Source: Muribaculaceae bacterium
Lineage (GTDB): Bacteria > Bacteroidota > Bacteroidia > Bacteroidales > Muribaculaceae
NCBI GenBank assembly: GCA_017962285.1
Contig: JAGCVR010000103.1
Span: forward strand, 1-12,931
Direction: 5' to 3'
DNA length: 12,931 nucleotides
Below, piece after piece: positions 1 through 6,871 of this stretch. The position numbers were made by a program, and so were the translations under genes. Each line of letters opens with the position of its first letter. The first letter of the stretch is position 1. Below the pieces are notes generated by a model. The model was not told the origin of the DNA. It worked only from the letters and a program-made list of their open reading frames with translations, and ran no database searches.

Positions 1-1028
1 AAACGGTGACTTGGGACGGCGAACCCGAACTGCAGAGCCCGAAGGATTTCCAGGCAGCAAGCGGAACAGAAACCGTAACTGCTGAAGAACTCACTCCGGC
101 ACAGGTTAACCACGACAACTGGGGTAAATATGTTATTCTTAAGAGCGTGACTATCAACGTTACCGACAAGAAGTTCAAGGATGCTGCCGGTAATGAGGCT
201 CCATACTTCGATCGTTTCGGTGTGGCATTCCCCGCCGACGGAACAACTTGCGACGTTTACGCTATCGTAGGTTCTTATGGCAAGCAGACAGTTTACCAAC
301 TTCTGCCACTTGCTTTCGACGGTGCAACAATTACTGTTCCTGAAGTTGACCTCGCTGGCGCTGCTTCTCAGACTGGCAAGTTCAAACTGAAAAACCCGCT
401 TACCGCCGTCTATCAAAACGGCAAGTATCTCTTTGTGAAGGATGGCAACACAGCAGGTCTGCTCTTCGCTGACTTTGGTGAACTGACCTACAGGAACGGC
501 GACATTATCCCCGCAGGTATCGAAGGTACTTGGAACGCAAGCTATAACGAGGTTGTTCCCGATGTGGCAACAATGCAGCCTGCAAGTGGCAACGAAGGCG
601 AAGTTGTTCCCGATGAATGGGCACTCGAAGAGCTTGCTCAGGATATGGTGAACCAGTATGTTGCAATACCTGATGTGTCTACTATCACTAAGGACGAAAG
701 CGATACTAAGGGCTTGACTTACACAATCAACGACGGTACTCAGGATCTCACTCTCTACAACCGTTTCAATGGTGTGACTGTTCCTACCGACGGCAAGACC
801 TACAAGATCTATGGCTTCGTGAACGTGTTCAAGGGCAACATTCAGTTGTATCCTACGAAGTTCGACGATGGCAGCGGTGTAGCCGACATCAATGCTGAAA
901 AGGCTGTGAAGAGCGTGAAGTACTTCAACCTCCTCGGTGTTGAAAGCGCAGAACCATTCGCAGGCATGAACATCGTGGTAACTACTTACGACGACGGTTC
1001 TAAGGCTGCTAAGAAGATTGTGAAATAA
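1..1028 (+). CDS. Secreted OB-fold-like repeat protein, C-terminal part (5' end outside window)
   Basis: The reading frame is open from the window edge (first full codon at base 3) to TAA at 1026-1028, so this is the last ~342 residues of a longer protein. Two segments are clearly related: one at about 84-335 and one at about 613-882. They share a 'YV-L' strand near the start and an 'RF-GV--P-DG-TY-IYG-V' core ending in 'FD-G'. A third, more diverged segment with a similar strand rhythm lies between them (about 379-603). The pattern resembles the small OB-fold-like beta domains common in exported Bacteroidota proteins. The last ~40 residues (YFNLLGVES, then a short strand, DGSK and a KKIVK end) look like the C-terminal sorting-type tails of that phylum, so I infer export. 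No catalytic motif is visible and the function is unknown. The frame reading is certain; the domain assignment is by eye only. Confidence 0.7.
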   Translation, partial: TVTWDGEPELQSPKDFQAASGTETVTAEELTPAQVNHDNWGKYVILKSVTINVTDKKFKDAAGNEAPYFDRFGVAFPADGTTCDVYAIVGSYGKQTVYQLLPLAFDGATITVPEVDLAGAASQTGKFKLKNPLTAVYQNGKYLFVKDGNTAGLLFADFGELTYRNGDIIPAGIEGTWNASYNEVVPDVATMQPASGNEGEVVPDEWALEELAQDMVNQYVAIPDVSTITKDESDTKGLTYTINDGTQDLTLYNRFNGVTVPTDGKTYKIYGFVNVFKGNIQLYPTKFDDGSGVADINAEKAVKSVKYFNLLGVESAEPFAGMNIVVTTYDDGSKAAKKIVK

Positions 1029-1052
1029 GCAATCAGACTTATAACTTGATAC

Positions 1053-1090
1053 AAGAGAGCGTTCCTTTGCTGGAGCGCTCTCTTTCTGTT
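1053..1090 (+). terminator. Intrinsic terminator after the secreted repeat protein
   Basis: A 13-bp stem (1053-1065 pairing with 1072-1084, one G-U pair) closes a 6-base loop TTTGCT and runs into TTTCTGTT. It lies 24 bases after the stop codon. It separates the repeat-protein gene from the serine hydrolase gene that follows. Confidence 0.85.
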
Positions 1091-1126
1091 CCAATGCTCC
1101 GAGTGGTTATGATATCTGCCGGGCGA

Positions 1127-1158
1127 TTTGTTATTCCGGAAGGGAATTATTAACTTTG
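1127..1158 (+). promoter_or_regulatory. Bacteroidota-type promoter for the serine hydrolase
   Basis: TTTG at 1127-1130 and TAACTTTG at 1151-1158 are separated by 20 bases, matching the known Bacteroides -33/-7 consensus (TTTG, TAnnTTTG). Transcription would start near 1164, about 35 bases before the ATG at 1200. That rules out the longer reading-frame start at 1128, which would lie inside the promoter. Confidence 0.75.
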
Positions 1159-1199
1159 GGATTATAATTCTAATGACCGATTCAGATAATTCTCTGCTT

Positions 1200-2690
1200 A
1201 TGAAAAAGTTGGTGATAATTCTATGCGTGATATGGCTGGCGATGCCGGCTGTGATGTGGGCTCAGACCGGTGTGCTTCCGCGGAGCAAGGCGTGTGAGCA
1301 GAACGTGGACCCTGATGCAGTGTCGAGGTGGATCGACACGCTGATGGCGCTTCCCGGGGTGGAAATGCACCATATCATGGTGGTGCGCAATGGCCATGTG
1401 ATTGCGGAAAGTCATCCGTCGCCGTTCAAGGCAACCGACCTTCACACACTATATTCGTGCAGCAAAACCCTTACAAGTCTCGCCGTGGGGATTGCCATCG
1501 ATGAGAACCGGCTCCGTCTCACCGACCGTGTGGCAACCTTTTTCCCCGACAAACTCCCTGAACAGGTATCCGAAGAACTGAGCAATCTCACGGTGGAGCA
1601 TTTGCTCACCATGAGCAGCGGAATAGTGCCCGACAACAGCATTACACGCGGAACTGACTGGATTCGGGACTGGCTTGCCAAGCCATTCGATGAACAGGGA
1701 CGCTTCCGGTACGATAATATGTGTACCTACACACTGAGCGCAATCGTTCAGCGTGTTACCGGCAAAAAACTCCTTGATTATCTCAAGGAAAAGGTGTTTG
1801 GGCCACTCGGAATCACCGAAGTGGACTGGGAGGAAAGTCCCGACGGGACAAATACCGGAGCCTGGGGGCTGCGTCTGCAAGCGGAGTCGTTGGCGAAAAT
1901 TGGAATGTTGATTGTGAACGGCGGGCAATGGAACGGCAGGAGAATCGTGAGCCGTAAATGGATTGAAACCGCATCGGCAAAGCACATCAACTATAAATAT
2001 CCCGGCGACACCCCCACCGACAATAATCAGGGTTACGGGTTCCAGATGTGGCGTTGCCTCTATCCCACAGCTTTCCGTGCCGACGGAGCTTTCGGACAGT
2101 ATATAGTGATGGATCCCACGAAAAACCTTGTGGTGGTGATGAATGGTGTGGCGAAGAATCCGTCGCCTGAGTTACGCGCCACCTGGAATTTGCTTATGCC
2201 CGGAGTGAATGACGCACCTGTCGCATTGAGCGAAAAATCCGAGCGTCGGTTGCTCCGTAAGTGTGAGGGTACGGCATTGCCTCATGTGGGAGAGGGGAAG
2301 AAAAAAGCGAATAAAGCCCTGCTGGGCGATGTCTTCCCCATTGAGGCGAATAAATTCGGCTATAAAACGGCTGAGATTGTTCCAGTGTCAAAAGACCGGA
2401 TACTTGTGCGCATCACAAAGGAAAACGGCACGGAGGAATCGATTCCGCACGGTTTCCTGCGATGGGAAGAGGGAATGAGCCAAGTGGCACCGCCGTTCTG
2501 CGACGGACCCGGCTATGACGGGCGCGACCATATTGCCGGAATCAACAATGATTTCGGCACGGCCGGCAGCTACGGGTGGAATAAATCCGGTGAACTGGTG
2601 ATCAACACCTATTACACCACATGGATAGTGCGGCGAACACTTGTGGTGAACCACGTTACCCGCACCGCACGAATCGAAGTGAATTATTAG
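1200..2690 (+). CDS. Exported serine hydrolase, beta-lactamase/class C (PBP-like) family
   Basis: The protein has 496 residues. I chose ATG 1200 because it begins a clean signal peptide (MKKLVIIL..., small residues before a likely cleavage at MWA|Q) and lies downstream of the promoter at 1127-1158. The frame is also open to earlier codons at 1128 and 1173. The class C / S12-type catalytic set is visible: SCSK at residues 86-89 (Ser86 nucleophile, Lys89), YDN at 171-173, and GAFGQ at 296-300 where the family carries its third, HxG/KTG-like motif. The hydrolase domain covers roughly 30-335. A C-terminal domain of about 150 residues follows, beta-rich in appearance, as in many Bacteroidota members. 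The substrate cannot be read from sequence: such proteins include esterases, peptidases and D-Ala-acting enzymes, and few are true beta-lactamases. The protein is probably periplasmic. The gene is monocistronic and ends in a 4-base stop-codon overlap with the convergent rubrerythrin gene. Confidence 0.88.
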   Translation: MKKLVIILCVIWLAMPAVMWAQTGVLPRSKACEQNVDPDAVSRWIDTLMALPGVEMHHIMVVRNGHVIAESHPSPFKATDLHTLYSCSKTLTSLAVGIAIDENRLRLTDRVATFFPDKLPEQVSEELSNLTVEHLLTMSSGIVPDNSITRGTDWIRDWLAKPFDEQGRFRYDNMCTYTLSAIVQRVTGKKLLDYLKEKVFGPLGITEVDWEESPDGTNTGAWGLRLQAESLAKIGMLIVNGGQWNGRRIVSRKWIETASAKHINYKYPGDTPTDNNQGYGFQMWRCLYPTAFRADGAFGQYIVMDPTKNLVVVMNGVAKNPSPELRATWNLLMPGVNDAPVALSEKSERRLLRKCEGTALPHVGEGKKKANKALLGDVFPIEANKFGYKTAEIVPVSKDRILVRITKENGTEESIPHGFLRWEEGMSQVAPPFCDGPGYDGRDHIAGINNDFGTAGSYGWNKSGELVINTYYTTWIVRRTLVVNHVTRTARIEVNY

Positions 2691-3229
2691 TAGTTCTCGG
2701 CTTTAAGCTGGAAATAGGCCTTCGGGTGGTTGCAGATGGGGCACACTTCGGGAGCTGCTTTTCCCACCACGATGTGTCCGCAGTTGCTGCACTGCCAGAT
2801 GCAGTCGTTGTCGCGCGAGAATACAAGGCCGCCTTCCACGTTGGCGAGCAGACGGCGATAGCGCTCTTCGTGAGTTTTTTCGATGGCGGCAACACCGAGG
2901 AATTTTTCAGCGATTTCATCGAAGCCTTCTTCGCGTGCTTCACGAGCCATGCGGGCATACATGTCGGTCCATTCGAAGTTTTCTCCGGCAGCTGCGTCGG
3001 CAAGGTTCGTGGCGGTATCGCTCACTTTGCCGCCATTGAGATATTTATACCACAGTTCTGCGTGTTCTTTTTCCTGTGCGGCGGTCTCCTCGAAGATTTT
3101 GCTTATCTGCACATAACCGTCTTTCTTTGCTTTTGAAGCGAAATAGGTGTATTTGTTGCGTGCTTGTGATTCTCCCGCAAAAGCTTCTTGCAGGTTTTTC
3201 TCGGTTTTTGTTCCTTTGAGTTCTTTCAT
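2687..3229 (-). CDS. rbr: Rubrerythrin
   Basis: The protein has 180 residues and no signal peptide, so it is cytoplasmic. Rubrerythrins reduce hydrogen peroxide at a diiron centre using electrons relayed through a rubredoxin-type iron site, protecting anaerobes from oxygen. The ferritin-like four-helix part covers about 1-135: Glu20 in GES, Glu53 and His56 in QEKEH, Glu86 in FEWTD, and Glu117/His120 in EKTH are the likely iron ligands. At the place where I recall the well-studied Desulfovibrio protein having a second Glu (the ligand that exchanges with His), this protein has Asp89; that comparison is from memory. The rubredoxin part has two CxxC pairs, C147/C150 and C163/C166. The start follows nptA-type symporter sequence by 45 bases on the same strand. 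No convincing promoter is visible in that gap, so read-through from the symporter gene is possible. The 3' end overlaps the convergent hydrolase gene by four bases. Confidence 0.95.
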   Translation of the reverse strand: MKELKGTKTEKNLQEAFAGESQARNKYTYFASKAKKDGYVQISKIFEETAAQEKEHAELWYKYLNGGKVSDTATNLADAAAGENFEWTDMYARMAREAREEGFDEIAEKFLGVAAIEKTHEERYRRLLANVEGGLVFSRDNDCIWQCSNCGHIVVGKAAPEVCPICNHPKAYFQLKAENY

Positions 3230-3274
3230 GATGAGTAATATAAAAAAGTTAATAATTATTTCAAATACGGATTA

Positions 3275-5089
3275 TCACTTGCTGAGTACCTCCTGCTCAA
3301 ACTTCACGGTTGACTGAACGTTTGGGTTCTGACGGCGTTTGATGAGTTCCTCCACATCGTCGATGACGTTGATGATGAAGTCGCCCAGTTTCTCGGCTTC
3401 GCAGATAATGTCGATATAGAAGATACCGGCCTGATAGGGATATTTCTTCTGATTGATGTTCTCGATGTTTTCGGTTCGGCAAAGGTTGCGGAAGTTGTTG
3501 ATTTCACGCTCTTTGTTGTAGTTGCGCATAAGGTCTTCGGTGGTGGCGTTGTCAAGGTCGGCGAGCACGGTCACCATGTTTGTCATCGCTTCGCTCACAT
3601 ACTTGAGCATGGTGTCGATGTTTCCATAGTTGTATTCGGCGAAGTGTGCGTGCGCCTCTTCTTTTCGCACAAGTGTTCTGGCTATGTTGTTGCACGAGTC
3701 GGCTATGCTTTCAATCTCTGCAACGAAATTGAGCATAGTGGAAATCTGCAGTTTAGCGCTGTAACTGAGACGTCCGTCCACCACACGGTTCAGGTAGTTG
3801 GCTATTTCAATTTCCATCCGGTCGGCTATATCTTCATATTTCCCGATGCGCGTGTAGAGTTCATTGAATTCCACTGTTCCGGTCTTGATATGGATAAGTT
3901 CCTTTACCATGCCGAGCATACGCTCCACGCGCTGGGCATAGACGCATATCTCCCGTTGCGCCTGCATGATATTGAGCTCGGCTGCGCCCACGAGTCCGCC
4001 GCTGATGTATTTGAGCTGGAATTCTTCCTCGTCTTTTCTCTTGCTCTTGATGAGGAAGTTCACCATCTTCACGTATTGCTTTGTGAACCAAACCATGATC
4101 AACAATGAGAATATGTTGTAAACGGTGTGGTAGAGCGACATACCCATTGACATGGCGAACTGCATTCCGCTGATTGTGGCGGCATTGGCTCCGCCGTTAC
4201 GGGTGTAATCATAGAGCGTAGTGGGGTCGCCGAAGTTGAACACGTCTCGTGTGAGCCATACAATCATGTCTACAAACGGGAAGAATGCCGCTATCATGAG
4301 GATGGCGCAGAATATATTATAGAGGAGATGACCCATGGCGGCTTTCTTTGCTGCCGTGTTGCCGCCGAGTGATGCAAGCAGTGGGGTGATGGTGGTGCCG
4401 AGGTTACTGCCGAGCACCATTGCGCACGACATGTCGAACGGAATCCATCCTTTTGTGGCCAGAATCAACACAATAGCGAAGAAAGCGGAACTTGACTGAA
4501 TTACAATGGTTACCAGCAGTCCCACTGCAAAGAAAATGAGCATGGACCAGAATCCCATTGAGGTATAGGCCTGGAGCGACTCGAATATTTCGGGCGACTT
4601 GCTCAGATCGGGGACGTTTGCGTTGATGGCTTCGAGACCCATGAAAAGGAAAATAAAGCCAATGAGAAATTCTCCAATCGATTTGTATTGGCTCTTTTTC
4701 ATGAAAATCATGGGTACTGCCACGGCGAGAAGAGGCAATGTGAAGAGTGAGATATTGATTTTAAATCCGAAAATGGACACAATCCACGCCGTGAATGTGG
4801 TACCGAGGTTGGCTCCGAAAATCACAGCCATGGACTGTTCGAGTGTCATAAGACCGGCATTCACGAAACTCACCACCATCACAGTGGATGCCGATGAACT
4901 CTGAATAAGAGCCGTGATGGCCATACCGGTCATCACGCCTGTGAAGGTGTTTTTCGTCATGACCGACAAAATACTTCTAAGACGGTTTCCGGCTGCTTTC
5001 TGAAGTCCCTCACTCATGACCTTCATGCCGTAGAGGAGAAGGCAGACAGATCCTAAAAGTGTAATAAAATCAATAACTGAGTAGTCCAT
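3275..5089 (-). CDS. Na+/phosphate cotransporter family protein with PhoU-like tail
   Basis: The protein has 604 residues and lies in the inner membrane. It carries the inverted-repeat signature of the NaPi-II/NptA family: QSSSA at 63-67 and again at 198-202, followed by GANLGTT (92-98) and GSNLGTT (227-233). These repeats form the sodium and phosphate site in the family. Hydrophobic segments continue to about residue 340. The region from about 350 onward is charged, helical and soluble-looking, consistent with a PhoU-like domain, the usual architecture of the long bacterial members. The expected role is sodium-coupled phosphate uptake, or export under some conditions; the direction cannot be told from sequence. 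The ATG at 5089 lies about 45 bases after the predicted start of transcription from the promoter at 5142-5173. Rubrerythrin follows 45 bases downstream on the same strand. Confidence 0.93.
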   Translation of the reverse strand: MDYSVIDFITLLGSVCLLLYGMKVMSEGLQKAAGNRLRSILSVMTKNTFTGVMTGMAITALIQSSSASTVMVVSFVNAGLMTLEQSMAVIFGANLGTTFTAWIVSIFGFKINISLFTLPLLAVAVPMIFMKKSQYKSIGEFLIGFIFLFMGLEAINANVPDLSKSPEIFESLQAYTSMGFWSMLIFFAVGLLVTIVIQSSSAFFAIVLILATKGWIPFDMSCAMVLGSNLGTTITPLLASLGGNTAAKKAAMGHLLYNIFCAILMIAAFFPFVDMIVWLTRDVFNFGDPTTLYDYTRNGGANAATISGMQFAMSMGMSLYHTVYNIFSLLIMVWFTKQYVKMVNFLIKSKRKDEEEFQLKYISGGLVGAAELNIMQAQREICVYAQRVERMLGMVKELIHIKTGTVEFNELYTRIGKYEDIADRMEIEIANYLNRVVDGRLSYSAKLQISTMLNFVAEIESIADSCNNIARTLVRKEEAHAHFAEYNYGNIDTMLKYVSEAMTNMVTVLADLDNATTEDLMRNYNKEREINNFRNLCRTENIENINQKKYPYQAGIFYIDIICEAEKLGDFIINVIDDVEELIKRRQNPNVQSTVKFEQEVLSK

Positions 5090-5141
5090 TTAGCTTTTGT
5101 TTATAGCATTTAAGCCATTAAAAGTGCAACTTTTCTTGCTA

Positions 5142-5173
5142 CAAAGTTAACTCAAATAATCTGAGTTTGCAAG
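5142..5173 (-). promoter_or_regulatory. Promoter for the Na/Pi symporter
   Basis: Read on the minus strand, TAACTTTG (5149-5142) is a perfect -7 box. CTTG (5173-5170) lies 20 bases upstream as a 3-of-4 match to the -33 box. A second minus-strand -7 match, TAAGTTTG, is at 5190-5183 without a well-placed -33 box. Confidence 0.6.
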
Positions 5174-5195
5174 AAAGCGAGTCAAACTTAACTCA
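5149..5195. promoter_or_regulatory. Possible operator: repeated AACTCA half-sites at the symporter promoter
   Basis: AACTCA (5149-5154) and its inverse TGAGTT (5162-5167) form a 6-bp dyad with 7-base spacing, placed in the spacer between the -7 and -33 boxes. GAGT (5179-5182) and AACTCA (5190-5195) add a second, weaker pair. The 13-base block starting at 5142 recurs at 5183 with one mismatch, 41 bases apart or about four helical turns. This arrangement would suit a dimeric or tetrameric regulator, but no regulator gene is nearby. Confidence 0.35.
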
Positions 5196-5270
5196 CATTT
5201 TTGCGACATTTGAGCAACATTTGTCTGTCAAAGTCAATACATAAAAGTTGTGGCGGTTGAAACGTATTTA

Positions 5271-5325
5271 TTCTTTGGCCTTAAGTGCCCCAAAAATCGA
5301 GTTAAGGGGAAAGAATAATTTTTTT
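5271..5325 (+). terminator. Orphan hairpin followed by a T run
   Basis: The arms TTCTTTGGCCTTAA (5271-5284) and TTAAGGGGAAAGAA (5302-5315) pair at 12 of 14 positions around a 17-base loop. Seven T's follow at 5319-5325. It looks like a plus-strand terminator, yet no plus-strand gene lies upstream, since the symporter is divergent. It may end a small RNA or simply insulate the operon downstream. The long loop makes it weaker than the one at 1053. Confidence 0.35.
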
Positions 5326-5359
5326 AGGGCTAAATGTGTGTGTAAAAACCGGTTTGTGT

Positions 5360-5390
5360 TTTTAAGTTCTTAAAATAATATATATCTTTG
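5360..5390 (+). promoter_or_regulatory. Promoter with embedded dyad for the 5434-6227 operon
   Basis: TATCTTTG at 5383-5390 is a perfect -7 box about 44 bases before the ATG at 5434. No good TTTG sits at the expected -33 position, only a T run at about 5359-5363. A perfect palindrome, TTTTAAG-TT-CTTAAAA (5360-5375), fills the region just upstream of the -7 box. A weak -33 box with an overlapping dyad is consistent with a regulated promoter. Confidence 0.5.
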
Positions 5391-5433
5391 CATTAAGAAG
5401 ATTATTGTTTAACCATATAAAACCGGAATTATT

Positions 5434-5754
5434 ATGTTACAGGAAGTTCCCTTCATGGATGAAGCCTCAATCCAAGCCGAGGCTCTTGACAAGATGAGTT
5501 TGAATTATTTCGAAGGCTTTGCCAGTCCTCAGCCTTATATGTGCTACATCACAGCCGACAAGGTGTATTTCGTTCCCGAGATAAAAATCACGGGAAAGCC
5601 CATCATGGCTATTGACCTTGCTGATATTGAAGGCTACAAGAAAGGGTTTGCCCTGCGTTTCCATATTCTGCTCAAGGACGGCACCAAGGTGTTGCTCTCT
5701 CTCTGGAAGAAAAGCAAGCTTATAGAAATGATTGACAAGCATCGCTTCGCATAA
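5434..5754 (+). CDS. Small PH/GRAM-like protein of unknown function
   Basis: The protein has 106 residues, with no signal peptide and no membrane segment. An N-terminal stretch of about 30 residues is followed by alternating beta-strands (CYITADKVYFVP, then KPIMAIDLADIEGYKK, then FHILLKDGTKVLLSL) and a closing helix (KKSKLIEMIDKH). That order resembles a small PH or GRAM-like domain, which usually binds lipid or protein partners. This is a fold impression, not a family match. The ATG at 5434 sits a normal leader length behind the -7 box at 5383-5390. A Met at residue 8 is an alternative start. It is the first gene of a likely two-gene operon: only 26 bases separate it from the next gene. Confidence 0.7.
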   Translation: MLQEVPFMDEASIQAEALDKMSLNYFEGFASPQPYMCYITADKVYFVPEIKITGKPIMAIDLADIEGYKKGFALRFHILLKDGTKVLLSLWKKSKLIEMIDKHRFA

Positions 5755-5780
5755 GTCTTAAGTTTTTAATATTTGAAACG

Positions 5781-6227
5781 ATGAAAAAGTTATTGTTTGC
5801 ATTGTTCCTGATTCTTGGCGGGGCAGGAATGTGCTTTGGTCAGGATAAGATGACCGACGAGGAGTTTGCCTCACAATATGCCGTGGCGGATGATCTGGGT
5901 AAAATGAATCTCTTTGTGGAGTATCTGAACCAGAGCCTTGAGGAGGGAGGCCCCATCACTGCTGTTTGGGTTGACGATGAGAACAAATGTGTGGTGATGG
6001 CTATGCCAATGGATACTGAGTCGTTGAGTGCCATGAAGGAATTCCCAGAGGTGGCAAAGCTGAGCATAAAGAAAGAAATGTTTGACGACCCTGATGCGGA
6101 TTTGAACGATTTTCTGCGTCTTGTGGGGAATAACGGCTATGGTTACGATATTTTCCTCATGGATAAGGCTGATGAGAACAATAATATGATTATTGAATTC
6201 GAGGCCTCTGAATTGCAGGCGCTGTAA
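5781..6227 (+). CDS. Acidic secreted protein of unknown function
   Basis: The protein has 148 residues. It starts with a clear signal peptide (MKKLLFALFLILGG, with likely cleavage after MCFG and before QDK), so it is exported, presumably to the periplasm. The mature part is strongly acidic and has several Met residues (VVMAMPMDTE). It shows a mixed helix/strand pattern, no cysteine pairs, no metal-binding cluster and no catalytic motif I recognise. It begins 26 bases after the PH/GRAM-like gene with no promoter between them, so the two are probably co-transcribed. One product is predicted cytoplasmic and the other exported. I do not recognise the family. Confidence 0.75.
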   Translation: MKKLLFALFLILGGAGMCFGQDKMTDEEFASQYAVADDLGKMNLFVEYLNQSLEEGGPITAVWVDDENKCVVMAMPMDTESLSAMKEFPEVAKLSIKKEMFDDPDADLNDFLRLVGNNGYGYDIFLMDKADENNNMIIEFEASELQAL

Positions 6228-6261
6228 TCCGTCTTTTAGGTTTCCATTGCATATAAAAACA

Positions 6262-6292
6262 ATCAGGGGTGGCCATCACGGCTGTCCCTGAT
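6262..6292. terminator. Hairpin between convergent genes
   Basis: A 13-bp stem (6262-6274 with 6280-6292) closes a 5-base loop. Three of the pairs are G-U in plus-strand RNA and become A-C mismatches in minus-strand RNA, so it folds better as plus-strand RNA, 35 bases after the secreted-protein gene. It lacks a plus-strand T run, whereas the minus-strand side has one (AAAAA at about 6255-6259 in plus orientation). It probably stops transcription for the operon ending at 6227 or serves both directions. Confidence 0.5.
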
Positions 6293-6314
6293 CAAAACTA
6301 ATGTGATTATGTAT

Positions 6315-6336
6315 AAAAACTCGGTCTGACGACCGA
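6315..6336 (-). terminator. Terminator of cytidine deaminase gene
   Basis: Read on the minus strand, TCGGTC-GTCA-GACCGA (6336-6321) forms a 6-bp stem with a 4-base loop. It is followed by GTTTTTAT, and it begins 7 bases after the cdd stop codon. Confidence 0.7.
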
Positions 6337-6342
6337 TTTGGG

Positions 6343-6810
6343 TTAAAATTCTTTGAAACATAGAGGCAGCAACTCGGCAATGCTGTTTGCGCGATACACC
6401 TTGTCGCGGCCTGCGAGGAACACTTCCATGGGGTGTCCTGCGTTTTTCTCAAATTCAACCAGTGCTTGCCGGCACACCCCACAAGGTGCAGCAGGTTCGT
6501 CCACAAATTCTCCATTGGAGAAGGCAGTGATTGCTATTTTCTTAATGCCCACTCCGGGATAGTTAGCTCCGGCATTGTAGCATGCGCTCCGTTCGGCGCA
6601 GATACCGGCGAATGCGGCATTTTCCTGGTTTGCTCCTTTGATCCACACGCCATTGTCGAGTAACAGGGCGGCGCCCACAGCGAATTTGCTATAGGGTGAA
6701 TATGAGCTCTTTGTGGCTTCTCTTGCAAGTTCCACAAGATTTTTGTCTTCAGGTTTTAACTCATTAAACGAGAAAACCATTATCTTTGTAGTGATGTTTT
6801 TTTCAGTCAT
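6343..6810 (-). CDS. cdd: Cytidine deaminase
   Basis: The protein has 155 residues and is cytoplasmic. It hydrolyses cytidine and deoxycytidine to uridine and deoxyuridine in pyrimidine salvage. The zinc and catalytic residues are all present: CAER at 71-74 (zinc ligand Cys71, proton shuttle Glu73) and PCGVCRQ at 109-115 (zinc ligands Cys110 and Cys113). The substrate-binding FAVGAA (43-48) and NQENAA (61-66) segments are also intact. The length suits the homotetrameric bacterial type. The full-length start at 6810 fits family members with a short N-terminal strand and the promoter just upstream. A second Met at residue 11 is less likely. The gene is monocistronic: it has its own terminator just past the stop and is divergent from the glucosaminidase gene, with only 37 bases between the start codons. 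Confidence 0.95.
   Translation of the reverse strand: MTEKNITTKIMVFSFNELKPEDKNLVELAREATKSSYSPYSKFAVGAALLLDNGVWIKGANQENAAFAGICAERSACYNAGANYPGVGIKKIAITAFSNGEFVDEPAAPCGVCRQALVEFEKNAGHPMEVFLAGRDKVYRANSIAELLPLCFKEF
6781..6788 (+). promoter_or_regulatory. Possible -7 box for the glucosaminidase gene
   Basis: TATCTTTG is a perfect TAnnTTTG match, 59 bases before the ATG at 6848 and inside the first codons of the divergent cdd gene. No clear TTTG lies at the -33 position, so this is tentative. Confidence 0.4.
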
Positions 6811-6840
6811 AGTGATAACTGTGAAGATTAATTAGTAATG

Positions 6841-6871
6841 CAAATATATGTATAAATTTTTAAATATCAAT
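6841..6871 (-). promoter_or_regulatory. Promoter for cytidine deaminase
   Basis: On the minus strand, TATATTTG (6848-6841) is a perfect -7 box and ATTG (6871-6868) lies 19 bases upstream as a 3-of-4 -33 match. The cdd leader would be about 25 bases. The boxes overlap the first codons of the divergent glucosaminidase gene. Confidence 0.55.

Larger units (their letters stand above)
5090..5433. other. 344-base divergent control region
   Basis: This is the only gene-free stretch over 300 bases. It separates the symporter gene (-) from the unknown operon (+) and is AT-rich. It contains a minus-strand promoter near the symporter, repeated AACTCA-type half-sites around that promoter, a hairpin followed by seven T's in the middle, and a plus-strand -7 box preceded by a perfect dyad near the operon. 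I saw no convincing open frame or tRNA. Confidence 0.8.

Noticed and set aside
1128..1199. Longer hydrolase start with 24 extra residues
   Set aside because: It overlaps the consensus promoter at 1127-1158 and would bury the signal peptide that begins at 1200.
2621..3136. 171-residue plus-strand open frame opposite rubrerythrin
   Set aside because: It is the antisense shadow of rubrerythrin, whose motifs are unmistakable on the minus strand.
3230..3274. Separate promoter for rubrerythrin
   Set aside because: Minus-strand matches to TAnnTTTG are imperfect (TAACTTTT) and lack a -33 box at the right distance.
5224..5240. CTGTCA-like sequence resembling an E. coli Pho box near the phosphate symporter
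   Set aside because: Only one partial half-site is present, it is about 50 bases or more upstream of the promoter, and the E. coli consensus is not expected to hold in Bacteroidota.
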